A stretch of DNA of 64,000 bases, taken from NCBI GenBank assembly GCA_963925035.1, contig CAWUSK010000016.1, positions 1 through 64,000 of the forward strand, given 5' to 3'. The number at the start of each line of letters is the position of its first letter. Position 1 is the first letter of the stretch. A program made the position numbers and the translations under genes. Below, piece by piece: positions 44,976 through 52,872 of the stretch. Below the pieces are notes generated by a model. It saw only the letters and a list, made by a program, of their open reading frames with translations, did no database searches and was not told the DNA's origin. The stretch is from UBA4466 sp963925035 (GTDB taxonomy: Bacteria > Bacteroidota > Bacteroidia > Flavobacteriales_D > Crocinitomicaceae).

Positions 44976-45791
44976 ATCCAACTTACAAATCAAATCTACA
45001 AAGGTTCTAATGGACGTGAAAGCGTCTACGATTTAGCCATTCCCGAAAATTGGAACAATAAACTTGTTGTTTTTATCCATGGCTACATGGGTTATAAAGA
45101 TTGGGGATGTTGGAATTTGGTTCAAGCTTTTTTCACCAATCAGCATTTTGGATTTTTAAAGTACAATGTAAGTCACAACGGTGGAACGGTTCAAAATCCA
45201 ATTGATTTTCCGGATTTAGACGCTTTTCGAAAGAACAGTTATCCAAAGGAATTGTTTGATTTAGATGCAGTTCTAAGGCGTGTTAAAGAACAGTTTGAAG
45301 AATTGCCTGAGATTTATCTCATTGGACATTCTCGCGGAGGTGGAATCGCGCTTTTACAATCAACTAATCCTCTTGTTTCAAAAATTTCAACGTGGGCAGG
45401 GATTTCATACATCAAAGAGCGTTCCCCTTCTGGTAAAGAACGAGAAGAATGGAAACGAACTGGTATTTATTACCGTGAAAATGGCAGGACTAAACAACAA
45501 ATGCCGCATGATTACTCTCAGTTCGAAGAAATCTTAAATCATGAGGAACGAATGAATATTGCAGCCTATTGCAGACAATCAATTATTCCTACACTTGTTA
45601 TCCATGGAGACGATGACACTTCCGTTAATATTAGCGAGGGACAATCGATTTCATCTTGGTTAAATGTCGAATTGAGCATAATCGAAGGAGCTAATCATAC
45701 TTTTGGCGCAAGTCAACCATGGTTAGATGAAAAGTTACCGAGCCATTTACAACAAGTTTGTGAAAAGACAATTCATTTTTTTAATCAATAA
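44976..45791 (+). CDS. Alpha/beta hydrolase without a canonical start codon
   Basis: Hydrolase motifs are GHSRGGGIALL (nucleophile Ser), HGDDDTSVN (acid) and GANHTFG (His). Convincing family sequence extends upstream of the first ATG (45087): QIYKGSNGRESVYDLAIP, then LVVFIHGYMG, which carries the oxyanion HG. From the in-frame stop at 44925 to 45087 there is no ATG, GTG or TTG. The best-placed candidates are ATC at 44976 or ATT at 44967. Either a rare ATC/ATT start is used or the start codon has been mutated; starting at 45087 would cut through the HGYMG motif. Coordinates at the 5' end are therefore uncertain. Confidence 0.7.
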   Translation: MQLTNQIYKGSNGRESVYDLAIPENWNNKLVVFIHGYMGYKDWGCWNLVQAFFTNQHFGFLKYNVSHNGGTVQNPIDFPDLDAFRKNSYPKELFDLDAVLRRVKEQFEELPEIYLIGHSRGGGIALLQSTNPLVSKISTWAGISYIKERSPSGKEREEWKRTGIYYRENGRTKQQMPHDYSQFEEILNHEERMNIAAYCRQSIIPTLVIHGDDDTSVNISEGQSISSWLNVELSIIEGANHTFGASQPWLDEKLPSHLQQVCEKTIHFFNQ

Positions 45792-45802
45792 GCATACAAT
45801 TT

Positions 45803-46204
45803 ATGGACGAAAAGAATGAAAGATTAAGTCTTTTGAAAGAATTAGTAAAACTTGCCAACTCAGATAAGAATTTAAAAAAGGCAGAGTATGATTTTCTATC
45901 TGCCATCGCTATTCAATTAGAAATTACACCAGAAGATTTTGTCAAAGTATTTGATGAAAACATTTCGTTTCAACCACCAAAATTGGAGGGCGATCGAATA
46001 GTACAGTTTCAGCGATTAATTCTTTTGATGAATGTTGACCAATCAGTGGATGAAGAGCAATTGAGAATTGTCCGTGAATTAGGTATTCGAATGGGATTAA
46101 ATCCAGCTGCAACAAATAAAGTTCTCGAACGCATGCATGATTTTGATAATGGAATTATTCCTCCATCAGAGTTAATGGCCATTTTTCAAGCTTACCACAA
46201 TTAA
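45803..46204 (+). CDS. TerB-like protein
   Basis: A 133-residue all-helical acidic protein resembling the TerB/DjlA-N family: LLKELVKLANSDKNLKKAEYDFLSAIA, then a second LLMNVDQSVDEEQLRIVRELGIRMGL. This repeated acidic helix-loop pattern can bind divalent metal. The role is unknown. Starts 11 bases after the hydrolase and its stop overlaps the end of the convergent DCC gene by 4 bases. Confidence 0.7.
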   Translation: MDEKNERLSLLKELVKLANSDKNLKKAEYDFLSAIAIQLEITPEDFVKVFDENISFQPPKLEGDRIVQFQRLILLMNVDQSVDEEQLRIVRELGIRMGLNPAATNKVLERMHDFDNGIIPPSELMAIFQAYHN

Positions 46205-46593
46205 GTTAAGAAACGCTCCCTATCCCCAGGTTTTGGCATAACGCAATATCCTTTTGAAATACGCTTTCTTCGTTTTGCAATAAAATTATATACGCCATCA
46301 CGAATGCATCTCGGAATTATAAAAAACACAACCATCCATGATCGAGGAGCTTTTAAATAGCGTCCAATTTTTAATGCAGCTTTAGACTTTTGATACAGCT
46401 CACCTTTGTCATAAAAATAAACTGTGCTCAAATCAGGTGCTTCCCAATTGTTTTTCTTGAAAATCTCGGTTGTAAAATTAGATTGTATTGCAGCAAAACG
46501 CATGACCTGCTCCTTTTCATGCTTTAAAATAAAGGCAACAGAACGATTGCATAAACCACAATCTCCATCGTAAAAAACAATTGGCTCTTCCAT
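46201..46593 (-). CDS. DCC family thiol-disulfide oxidoreductase-like protein (DUF393)
   Basis: 130 residues with the family-defining N-terminal VFYDGDCGLCNRSVAFIL. The DCxxC cysteines sit on a thioredoxin-like beginning. SKAALKIGRYL and the C-terminal DGVYNFIAKRRKRIS also match DUF393. Biochemical role not established. Confidence 0.9.
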   Translation of the reverse strand: MEEPIVFYDGDCGLCNRSVAFILKHEKEQVMRFAAIQSNFTTEIFKKNNWEAPDLSTVYFYDKGELYQKSKAALKIGRYLKAPRSWMVVFFIIPRCIRDGVYNFIAKRRKRISKGYCVMPKPGDRERFLT

Positions 46594-46644
46594 ACTCTAA
46601 AAATAGTCATTGAAAACTAAAATTTTAATTTTCAGTTCGATTAT

Positions 46645-46652
46645 TATCTTTG
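46645..46652 (+). promoter_or_regulatory. -7 promoter element before the hydroxybutyryl-CoA dehydrogenase gene
   Basis: TATCTTTG, a TAnnTTTG match 19 bases upstream of the ATG at 46672. Confidence 0.5.
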
Positions 46653-46671
46653 TGTAACAAAAAATAAAATC

Positions 46672-47562
46672 ATGAAAAACGTAGCAGTTATAGGAGCAGG
46701 TACCATGGGGAATGGAATTGCACATACATTCGCACAATTTGGATATAAAGTAGTATTGATCGATCTATCTCAAGCGTCATTGGACAAAGGATTGGCAACG
46801 ATTACTAAAAACTTGGATCGCCAAGTAGCAAAAGAAAAAATCACAGAAAGTGATAAAGCCACAACACTAGGAAACATTACAACTTGCACGACAATGGCGG
46901 AAGGTGTGAAAAATGTTGACTTGGTGGTTGAAGCCGCAACGGAAAACATTGATTTGAAATTAAAAATATTCAAAGATTTAGACGAATCAACAGACAAAAA
47001 CGTGATTTTGGCGACGAACACTTCTTCTATTTCGATTACACAAATAGCTGCTGTGACTTCACGTCCTGACAAAGTAATAGGAATGCATTTTATGAATCCT
47101 GTTCCAGTAATGAAATTGGTTGAAATTATTCGTGGCTACTCGACTTCTGATGAAGTAACAAATTTAATCATGGAGACATCTAGAAAATTGGATAAAGTTC
47201 CAGTTGAAGTGAATGATTACCCAGGATTTGTAGCCAACCGTATTTTAATGCCAATGATAAATGAGGCTATCATTACACTGCATGAAGGCGTAGCTGGAGT
47301 TGAGGAAATTGATACCGTAATGAAATTAGGAATGGCACATCCAATGGGCCCTTTACAACTGGCTGATTTTATTGGATTAGATGTTTGTTTAGCTATCATG
47401 GAAGTATTATTCAAAGGTTTTGGAAATCCAAAATACGCGCCTTGTCCATTGTTAGTGAACATGGTAATGGCAGGTAAAAAAGGAGTTAAAAGTGGTGAAG
47501 GTTTCTATTCTTGGGGACACGGAACAAAAGATTTAATTGTAGCAGATAACTTTAAGAAGTAA
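46672..47562 (+). CDS. hbd: 3-hydroxybutyryl-CoA dehydrogenase
   Basis: A 296-residue single-domain enzyme of the 3-hydroxyacyl-CoA dehydrogenase family. NAD motif GAGTMGNGIAHTFA, NTSSISITQIA, catalytic region GMHFMNPVPVMKLVEII (His of the His-Glu pair), DYPGFVANRILMPMINEAI and the C-terminal GPLQLADFIGLDV. It interconverts acetoacetyl-CoA and 3-hydroxybutyryl-CoA in fatty acid or butanoate metabolism. Monocistronic with its own -7 element and terminator. Confidence 0.94.
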   Translation: MKNVAVIGAGTMGNGIAHTFAQFGYKVVLIDLSQASLDKGLATITKNLDRQVAKEKITESDKATTLGNITTCTTMAEGVKNVDLVVEAATENIDLKLKIFKDLDESTDKNVILATNTSSISITQIAAVTSRPDKVIGMHFMNPVPVMKLVEIIRGYSTSDEVTNLIMETSRKLDKVPVEVNDYPGFVANRILMPMINEAIITLHEGVAGVEEIDTVMKLGMAHPMGPLQLADFIGLDVCLAIMEVLFKGFGNPKYAPCPLLVNMVMAGKKGVKSGEGFYSWGHGTKDLIVADNFKK

Positions 47563-47579
47563 TTCCATCAATAATAGTG

Positions 47580-47605
47580 AAGCCCTGGCAATTGCGTCAG
47601 GGCTT
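47580..47605 (+). terminator. Intrinsic terminator
   Basis: AAGCCCTG (47580-47587) pairs with CAGGGCTT (47598-47605), 10-base loop, then a T run. Ends the hydroxybutyryl-CoA dehydrogenase transcript. Confidence 0.85.
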
Positions 47606-47658
47606 TTTTTGTTTTTAAAGTGACTATTGAATACAAAGAGGAAGTTCAAAAAGGTTAA

Positions 47659-47778
47659 TGCATCACTGAAGTTTTTGAAGACAGTAATGGCACAATCTGG
47701 CTAGGATGGGCAGGCGTATTATTTAGGATAGAAGGAGAAACGATAAGCAATATTACCAAAAACGGACCTTGGAAATAA
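47659..47778 (+). pseudogene. Fragment of a Reg_prop-type beta-propeller protein
   Basis: A 39-codon frame bounded by stops (47656 and 47776) and lacking an ATG reads CITEVFEDSNGTIWLGWAGV followed by LFRIEGETISNITKNG. This is one blade of the two-component regulator propeller repeat (usual form: EDxxGxIWxGTxxGVxRYDG). No sensor kinase or other blades are nearby, so it is a remnant of a deleted gene. Confidence 0.65.
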
Positions 47779-47861
47779 ATTCAATGGGCAACAATCTTGA
47801 TAATGCTAAACCGAATGAGTATTTTCACTTTGGAATAAATTAATTTAGCAAAAAATATATC

Positions 47862-48359
47862 ATGGCAAAAATCACATTAAAAGGAAACGACATACATACA
47901 ATTGGAGAATTACCAACAGTTGGAACTCGAGCAAACAACTTTCAATTAGTTGGTTCAGACTTATCTACAAAAACGCTGAACGATTTTGTGGGTAAAAATC
48001 TAGTTTTGAACATTTTTCCAAGTGTTGACACAGGAACGTGTGCTGCTTCCGTGCGTAATTTCAATAAAACTGCTGCAGACCTTTCAAACACAATAGTTTT
48101 GTGTATTTCAAGAGATTTACCATTTGCACAAAATAGATTTTGTGGAGCAGAAGGAATTGAAAATGTTGTAATGCTTTCAGATTTTAAAACAGGCCAATTT
48201 GGTGACGATTACGGCTTAACAATTAAGGATGGCCCTTTAGCTAAACTTCACTCAAGATGCATTGTCATAATTAACACTGAAGGATCTGTCGTTTATACAG
48301 AACAAGTTTCTGAGACTGCGGAAGAACCGAACTATGACTTGGCTTTGGGTAGCTTGTAG
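47862..48359 (+). CDS. tpx: Thiol peroxidase
   Basis: A 165-residue atypical 2-Cys peroxiredoxin. Peroxidatic Cys in PSVDTGTCAASVRNFN (about residue 59) and resolving Cys in NRFCGAEGIENV (about 92). The N-terminal LKGNDIHTIGELPTVG is typical of Tpx. Detoxifies hydroperoxides in the cytosol using thioredoxin (trxA lies at 61455). Single gene. Confidence 0.94.
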   Translation: MAKITLKGNDIHTIGELPTVGTRANNFQLVGSDLSTKTLNDFVGKNLVLNIFPSVDTGTCAASVRNFNKTAADLSNTIVLCISRDLPFAQNRFCGAEGIENVVMLSDFKTGQFGDDYGLTIKDGPLAKLHSRCIVIINTEGSVVYTEQVSETAEEPNYDLALGSL

Positions 48360-48445
48360 AAGTGCTTCTCTTTTTTTTAAGTACTAGATTTACTTTATAA
48401 ATTAATGCCCTGAACTCGCTTAAAGTAACGTTGTAAAAAGGACAT

Positions 48446-49318
48446 TTAAAAGCCAAACAAATTCCTTCTGGATAAATATGCATTTGAAGCTAACATCCAC
48501 TCTTCTGTCAGTTTAAGATTTACTCTTTTTTGCTGCGCTTCTTTCAACAAAACTTGAACTTCAGTGATATCCATTCGATTTGGAGCAGTTGGAAACATTA
48601 CTTTGACGCACATTTGTTCTAAAAGCGCCCGAAACTCTTTCGGTACTTTGCCTTTTAATTCAATTGGATATGTAATTGCCAAGTTCGTGAGTACAGATGG
48701 ATTGCTGTGTGTCAAAATTGGTTCACCTGTCAACAACTGAATCAACACTAAGCCAAAGGAAAACAAGTCGCTCGTAGCATTTAATAGTTGAAGCTGATTG
48801 AGTATTAACTCTGGAGAAGCATATTGTAGAGAAAATAAAATTTTACGTTTCGTGTCCTCTCCTATTTTCGTTGCCATTCCGAAATCAATCAAATGAACGT
48901 TATCACCATCGATTAGTATATTTACGGGACGAATATCGTTGTGGACGATTCCTTTTTCATGCACAGATTGTAATAATTCTAAAAACTGAGGAATAAAGTG
49001 ACTTAGGAATATTTTTCGCTCTTTTCGATTTAAACACTTCCAATGCTGATTTAACGGAATTCCTTCCTTGAATTTTAATAACAGTTGAAGCGCTGTTTCT
49101 GTTCTGTCCAACGCAACAACTTCAGGTAAACCAATTTCAACAAACGAAAACTTGAATTCTTCGAGTAAAAGATTCGAACCAACTTCATTTTCAATCAAAC
49201 ATGATTTTAACACAAAACTTTGATTGTACTCATCTTCAACGAGTGTCACACGATTAAATTTTCGAACAGATTGAGTTCCTAATGACCTTATTTCTCTATA
49301 ACGGTTTGAAATTGTCAA
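48446..49318 (-). CDS. Serine/threonine protein kinase
   Basis: A 290-residue Hanks-type kinase domain without extra sensor domains or membrane span. ATP Lys in FVLKS (Lys38), catalytic loop VHNDIRPVNILI (HxD with Arg for the usual Lys), metal motif IDFGMA (145-147) and the YASPE (APE) box. The glycine-rich loop is poor (SLGTQSVRKF). The only possible start is TTG at 49318, directly after an in-frame stop, 7 bases beyond the M61 peptidase stop, so it is probably translated from that transcript. Substrates unknown. Confidence 0.83.
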   Translation of the reverse strand: MTISNRYREIRSLGTQSVRKFNRVTLVEDEYNQSFVLKSCLIENEVGSNLLLEEFKFSFVEIGLPEVVALDRTETALQLLLKFKEGIPLNQHWKCLNRKERKIFLSHFIPQFLELLQSVHEKGIVHNDIRPVNILIDGDNVHLIDFGMATKIGEDTKRKILFSLQYASPELILNQLQLLNATSDLFSFGLVLIQLLTGEPILTHSNPSVLTNLAITYPIELKGKVPKEFRALLEQMCVKVMFPTAPNRMDITEVQVLLKEAQQKRVNLKLTEEWMLASNAYLSRRNLFGF

Positions 49319-49325
49319 TTATCAA

Positions 49326-51035
49326 TTATTTTCTCCAACGTTCGTAAGCCACTTCTTGTTTCTTTGTTAATTTTTCTATTTTCTTGATGGAATAATCCGT
49401 GTAGAAATTGCGATTCACTTCTGGAAAAGTAATATTCAACATCGTACTACTTCTATTGACAGTTACTGTTTTCGCATCATCATCGAAGTAATTCAACCAT
49501 TTATCCAATTCTCCATCACATGAAAAGCCATTAACCGCCGTAATTTTATCTCCTTGCATTAAGCCAGACGTTTCAGCTGGACCTCCAGGATACATTGCGT
49601 GAACAATAAAATCTTTTCCTGCTGGAAGTACTTTTAATCCCATTCGAGCTGCTGCATAGGACTTCGAAGGTAAATGGTCCAATTCTATTCCTAAATGATC
49701 TAGTGCATTTGTGATAATGGATTCAAAAGGTCTACAACCATGGATATAATCATCAAACAACCACTGAAATGAAGTTCCAGCAATATTTTCAATAGCATCT
49801 TGGTAATCTTTTTCAGAAACTCCTTTTCCTTTAAGCGCAAAATTGAAATACAAATATTTCATTACCTCATCCAAGCCGAACTTATCTTCATTTGCACGTC
49901 GAATTTCGACATCCGTTACGAATGCTAACAAACAACCCTCTGTATAAATGGAAACTTTTCGATTTGGCGCGCCTATTTCATAACCGTCTAACCATGTATC
50001 AAACGATGATTCGGCAACAGAATAGTTAAAACGTCCAAAATTATCAAAGTGTTTTTGCAGTTGAGCAGTAAGCTCTTCGAAGTATTGCTTTTCGTTGAAA
50101 ACGCCACTTTTAAACAAGAATAAATCACCTTGGTATGTTGTAACTCCTTCACACAAATAACCCAATTTAGAATAGTTTTCTTTTGCAAAATTGTACGGGA
50201 ACATTTCGATTGGACGAATTGCTTTCACGTTCCAAGTGTGATACAATTCGTGAGAACTAACGCCCAATAATTCCTTATATAACTCACCGAAAACCTCATA
50301 AGAAGGTCCGAGAGAAATCACAGTCGATTTTTGGTGCTCTACTCCATGGTAGGTTTTATAAGGCAATATCAAATTAATGAAATGATATTCTTTCACTGGA
50401 AATTCATTGAATTTATTAATTTGAGCATCGGTAAATTTTTGAAAATCTTCCAGCAAACGTTCCCATTTTGGCTTCACCTCTCCATTGAACCAGACATGAA
50501 ACAAAACTCCATGCGAAGTAAATTCACGGTGTTGCAACTGCTCCGATGCAATGAAAGGAGTGTCTAATAATTCTTCTATGTTAGCTACTTGATAACCATC
50601 CTTCGTTTTTTCCATGGATGAAGCAACTTCCCAATGTTCTGGCACATTCAATTGAATTGAAACAGGCTCATTAAACGCTTCCTGAACATAAACGCAGCAA
50701 TTGACTGGATTCACATACAATTGAGTAGCATCAAGATAACTTGATCCAGCGTTAATTGTATTGGCGTAAAAGTTATAGTTAACCGTAATCGATTTTATAT
50801 CTTTCGTTTGAACCGCCCAACAATCTTTATTCGATTTTTGAAATTCGATTTTTTGATTGTTTTCATCTAGTACAACAAAATTGCGCACATTCTTCGCAAA
50901 ATCAGCCAGTTGATATCGTCCAGGTCGCCAACTTGGCAATTGCACAAATGTTACTTCTTCCGAGGTATTAAATTGCGCAGAAATATGGATATACTGCTGT
51001 GACGGATTTTCAATGCTGAATGTGAAATTTGTCAT
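49326..51035 (-). CDS. M61 family metallopeptidase with PDZ domain
   Basis: About 569 residues starting at the ATG at 51035 (MTNFTFSIENP). N-terminal beta domain (LPSWRPGRYQLADFAKNV is a family hallmark), catalytic HELYHTWNVKAIRP (HExxH, about residue 260) with the downstream EGVTTYQGDL Glu ligand, and a C-terminal PDZ domain (GPAETSGLMQGDKITAVNGF). No signal peptide is visible, so it is likely cytosolic, as in several Bacteroidota M61 enzymes (glycyl aminopeptidase group). Confidence 0.92.
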   Translation of the reverse strand: MTNFTFSIENPSQQYIHISAQFNTSEEVTFVQLPSWRPGRYQLADFAKNVRNFVVLDENNQKIEFQKSNKDCWAVQTKDIKSITVNYNFYANTINAGSSYLDATQLYVNPVNCCVYVQEAFNEPVSIQLNVPEHWEVASSMEKTKDGYQVANIEELLDTPFIASEQLQHREFTSHGVLFHVWFNGEVKPKWERLLEDFQKFTDAQINKFNEFPVKEYHFINLILPYKTYHGVEHQKSTVISLGPSYEVFGELYKELLGVSSHELYHTWNVKAIRPIEMFPYNFAKENYSKLGYLCEGVTTYQGDLFLFKSGVFNEKQYFEELTAQLQKHFDNFGRFNYSVAESSFDTWLDGYEIGAPNRKVSIYTEGCLLAFVTDVEIRRANEDKFGLDEVMKYLYFNFALKGKGVSEKDYQDAIENIAGTSFQWLFDDYIHGCRPFESIITNALDHLGIELDHLPSKSYAAARMGLKVLPAGKDFIVHAMYPGGPAETSGLMQGDKITAVNGFSCDGELDKWLNYFDDDAKTVTVNRSSTMLNITFPEVNRNFYTDYSIKKIEKLTKKQEVAYERWRK

Positions 51036-51041
51036 TGTAAT

Positions 51042-51136
51042 CAGTTTAAAGTTTAAAAAGTTCAAATAGTTTAAAGATCATATAGTTCAAAGTTCAAAAC
51101 CACTCTTTGACCTTTCTAACTTTAACCTTTAAACTG
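51042..51136. repeat. Degenerate TTTAAAG/TTCAAAG repeats forming an imperfect inverted repeat
   Basis: The spacer between the ABC-F and M61 genes is made of about six diverged copies of a 7-9 base unit (GTTTAAA, GTTCAAA, AGTTTAAAG). Its ends, CAGTTTAAAG (51042-51051) and CTTTAAACTG (51127-51136), are perfect inverted copies, so the whole 95 bases can fold into a long imperfect hairpin beginning right after the ABC-F stop. It may act as a processing or termination element. Confidence 0.6.
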
Positions 51137-51137
51137 C

Positions 51138-52760
51138 TTAAGCATAAAGTTCTTCTTGTAATTGAGCAATTTTATCGTCTTTCAAATAATCATCGTACGG
51201 CATCATTTTGTCAATAATACCATTCGGAGTGATTTCAATAATTCTATTGGCAACGGAGTTTACCAACTCATGATCATGAGAAGTAAACAACATCGTTCCT
51301 TTAAAATCTTCCATTCCTTGGTTTAATGCAGTAATCGATTCCAAATCCAAGTGATTAGTAGGTTCATCCATCAATAATAAATTTGCCTTCGCAAACATCA
51401 TTTTCGACAACATGCATCTCACTTTTTCTCCACCTGAAAGTACGTTTGCGGTCTTCAAGGCTTCTTCACCAGTAAACAACATACGTCCCAAGAATGTCCT
51501 CAAATAAACTTCTTCTTTTTCTTCATCCGATTCAGCATATTGACGCAACCATTCAATCAACGGTAATTTAGCATCAAAATAATGGTGATTATCATTTGGA
51601 AGATATGCGGTAGAAATTGTTGTACCATAGATAATATCTCCGTCGTCTGCTTTCTCTTTTCCAGCAAGAACTTCAAAAAAAGCAGTTAATGTAACTGAGC
51701 TTTTAGAAATAAATGCAATCTTGTCTCCTTTATTTACGATGATCGAAACATCTTTGAATAGTTGTTCTCCATCTACAGACTTAGAAAGTACTTCAATGTT
51801 CAACACTTGATTACCTGCATCACGGTCTTGGTGAAACGTAATTCCAGGATATCTTCTACTCGATGGTTGAATTTCAGAGATATCAAGATTGTCCAACATT
51901 TTACGACGACTTGTCGCTTGTTTTGACTTAGAAGCATTTGCTGAGAAACGCGCAATAAAATCAATCAAATCTTTCTTCTTTTCTTCTGCTTTTTTGTTTT
52001 TATCTGCTCGTTGACGCGAAGCCAATTGAGAAGATTGGTACCAGAATGAATAATTTCCAGTAAATATATTCAGTTTGTTGTAATCAATATCACAGATATG
52101 CGTACAAACAGTATCCAAGAAATGTCTATCGTGAGAAACGACTATTACTGTGTTCTTAAAATTCAATAAGAAATCTTCTAACCAACCAACTGTTTTCAAA
52201 TCTAAATCATTGGTAGGCTCATCCAATACTAATACATCTGGATTTCCAAAAAGCGCTTGTGCTAGTAAAACACGTACTTTCAAATCATTGGAAAGATCTT
52301 CCATTTTTGTGTAATGCTTAGACTCGTCAATTCCTAAATTAGAAAGCAATGCAGCTGCATCTGTTTCCGAGTTCCATCCTTCTAAGTCGGCAAATTCACC
52401 TTCCAATTCAGCGGTTCTCATACCATCATCATCAGAAAAATCTTCTTTTGCATACAAAGCATCTTTTTCCGTCATGATTTCAAACAGTCGCGTGTGACCC
52501 ATTATTACGGTATTCAAAACTTCGTACTCATCAAACTCAAAGTGGTCTTGTTTCAAAACCGCCATTCTCTTTCCCGGCTCTAAGGAAATGTGCCCTGTTG
52601 TTGGATCTTGATCACCCGTTAATATTTTTAAAAACGTTGACTTTCCTGCTCCATTTGCCCCAATAACGCCATAGCAGTTACCATTTACAAATTTAACATT
52701 TACATCATCAAAAAGGACACGCTTTCCGAACTGAAGCGATAAATTGTTTACTGAAATCAT
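51138..52760 (-). CDS. ABC-F family ATPase (YbiT-like)
   Basis: A 540-residue soluble protein with two ABC domains and the ABC-F linker, acting at the ribosome in this family. Domain 1: Walker A GANGAGKST (about residue 38), signature-like LSNDLKVRVLLAQAL, Walker B VLVLDEPTNDLDL. Domain 2 (from about 325): signature LSGGEKVRCMLSK and Walker B LLLMDEPTNHLDLES are intact, but the Walker A position reads FISKSSVTLTAFF with no GxxGxGK. So only the first domain keeps the normal P-loop. Expressed from a -7 element at 52778. Confidence 0.9.
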   Translation of the reverse strand: MISVNNLSLQFGKRVLFDDVNVKFVNGNCYGVIGANGAGKSTFLKILTGDQDPTTGHISLEPGKRMAVLKQDHFEFDEYEVLNTVIMGHTRLFEIMTEKDALYAKEDFSDDDGMRTAELEGEFADLEGWNSETDAAALLSNLGIDESKHYTKMEDLSNDLKVRVLLAQALFGNPDVLVLDEPTNDLDLKTVGWLEDFLLNFKNTVIVVSHDRHFLDTVCTHICDIDYNKLNIFTGNYSFWYQSSQLASRQRADKNKKAEEKKKDLIDFIARFSANASKSKQATSRRKMLDNLDISEIQPSSRRYPGITFHQDRDAGNQVLNIEVLSKSVDGEQLFKDVSIIVNKGDKIAFISKSSVTLTAFFEVLAGKEKADDGDIIYGTTISTAYLPNDNHHYFDAKLPLIEWLRQYAESDEEKEEVYLRTFLGRMLFTGEEALKTANVLSGGEKVRCMLSKMMFAKANLLLMDEPTNHLDLESITALNQGMEDFKGTMLFTSHDHELVNSVANRIIEITPNGIIDKMMPYDDYLKDDKIAQLQEELYA

Positions 52761-52777
52761 TACACAAAATTTTGGGG

Positions 52778-52785
52778 CAAAGATA
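52778..52785 (-). promoter_or_regulatory. -7 promoter element before the ABC-F gene
   Basis: Minus-strand TATCTTTG (TAnnTTTG match), 17 bases upstream of the ATG at 52760. Confidence 0.5.
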
Positions 52786-52825
52786 CAAGTTTTAAGTAAG
52801 AGGGAGAAAATTCAGCACATAAAAA

Positions 52826-52847
52826 AAGAGGGAGATTAATCCCTCTT
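52826..52847 (-). terminator. Intrinsic terminator of the CUB-like T9SS operon
   Basis: An 8-bp stem (52826-52833 with 52840-52847) and 6-base loop; on the minus strand it runs into seven T. It separates the 54737-52873 operon from the ABC-F gene. Confidence 0.8.
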
Positions 52848-52872
52848 ACTTATTATATAATTATTGACTTTA

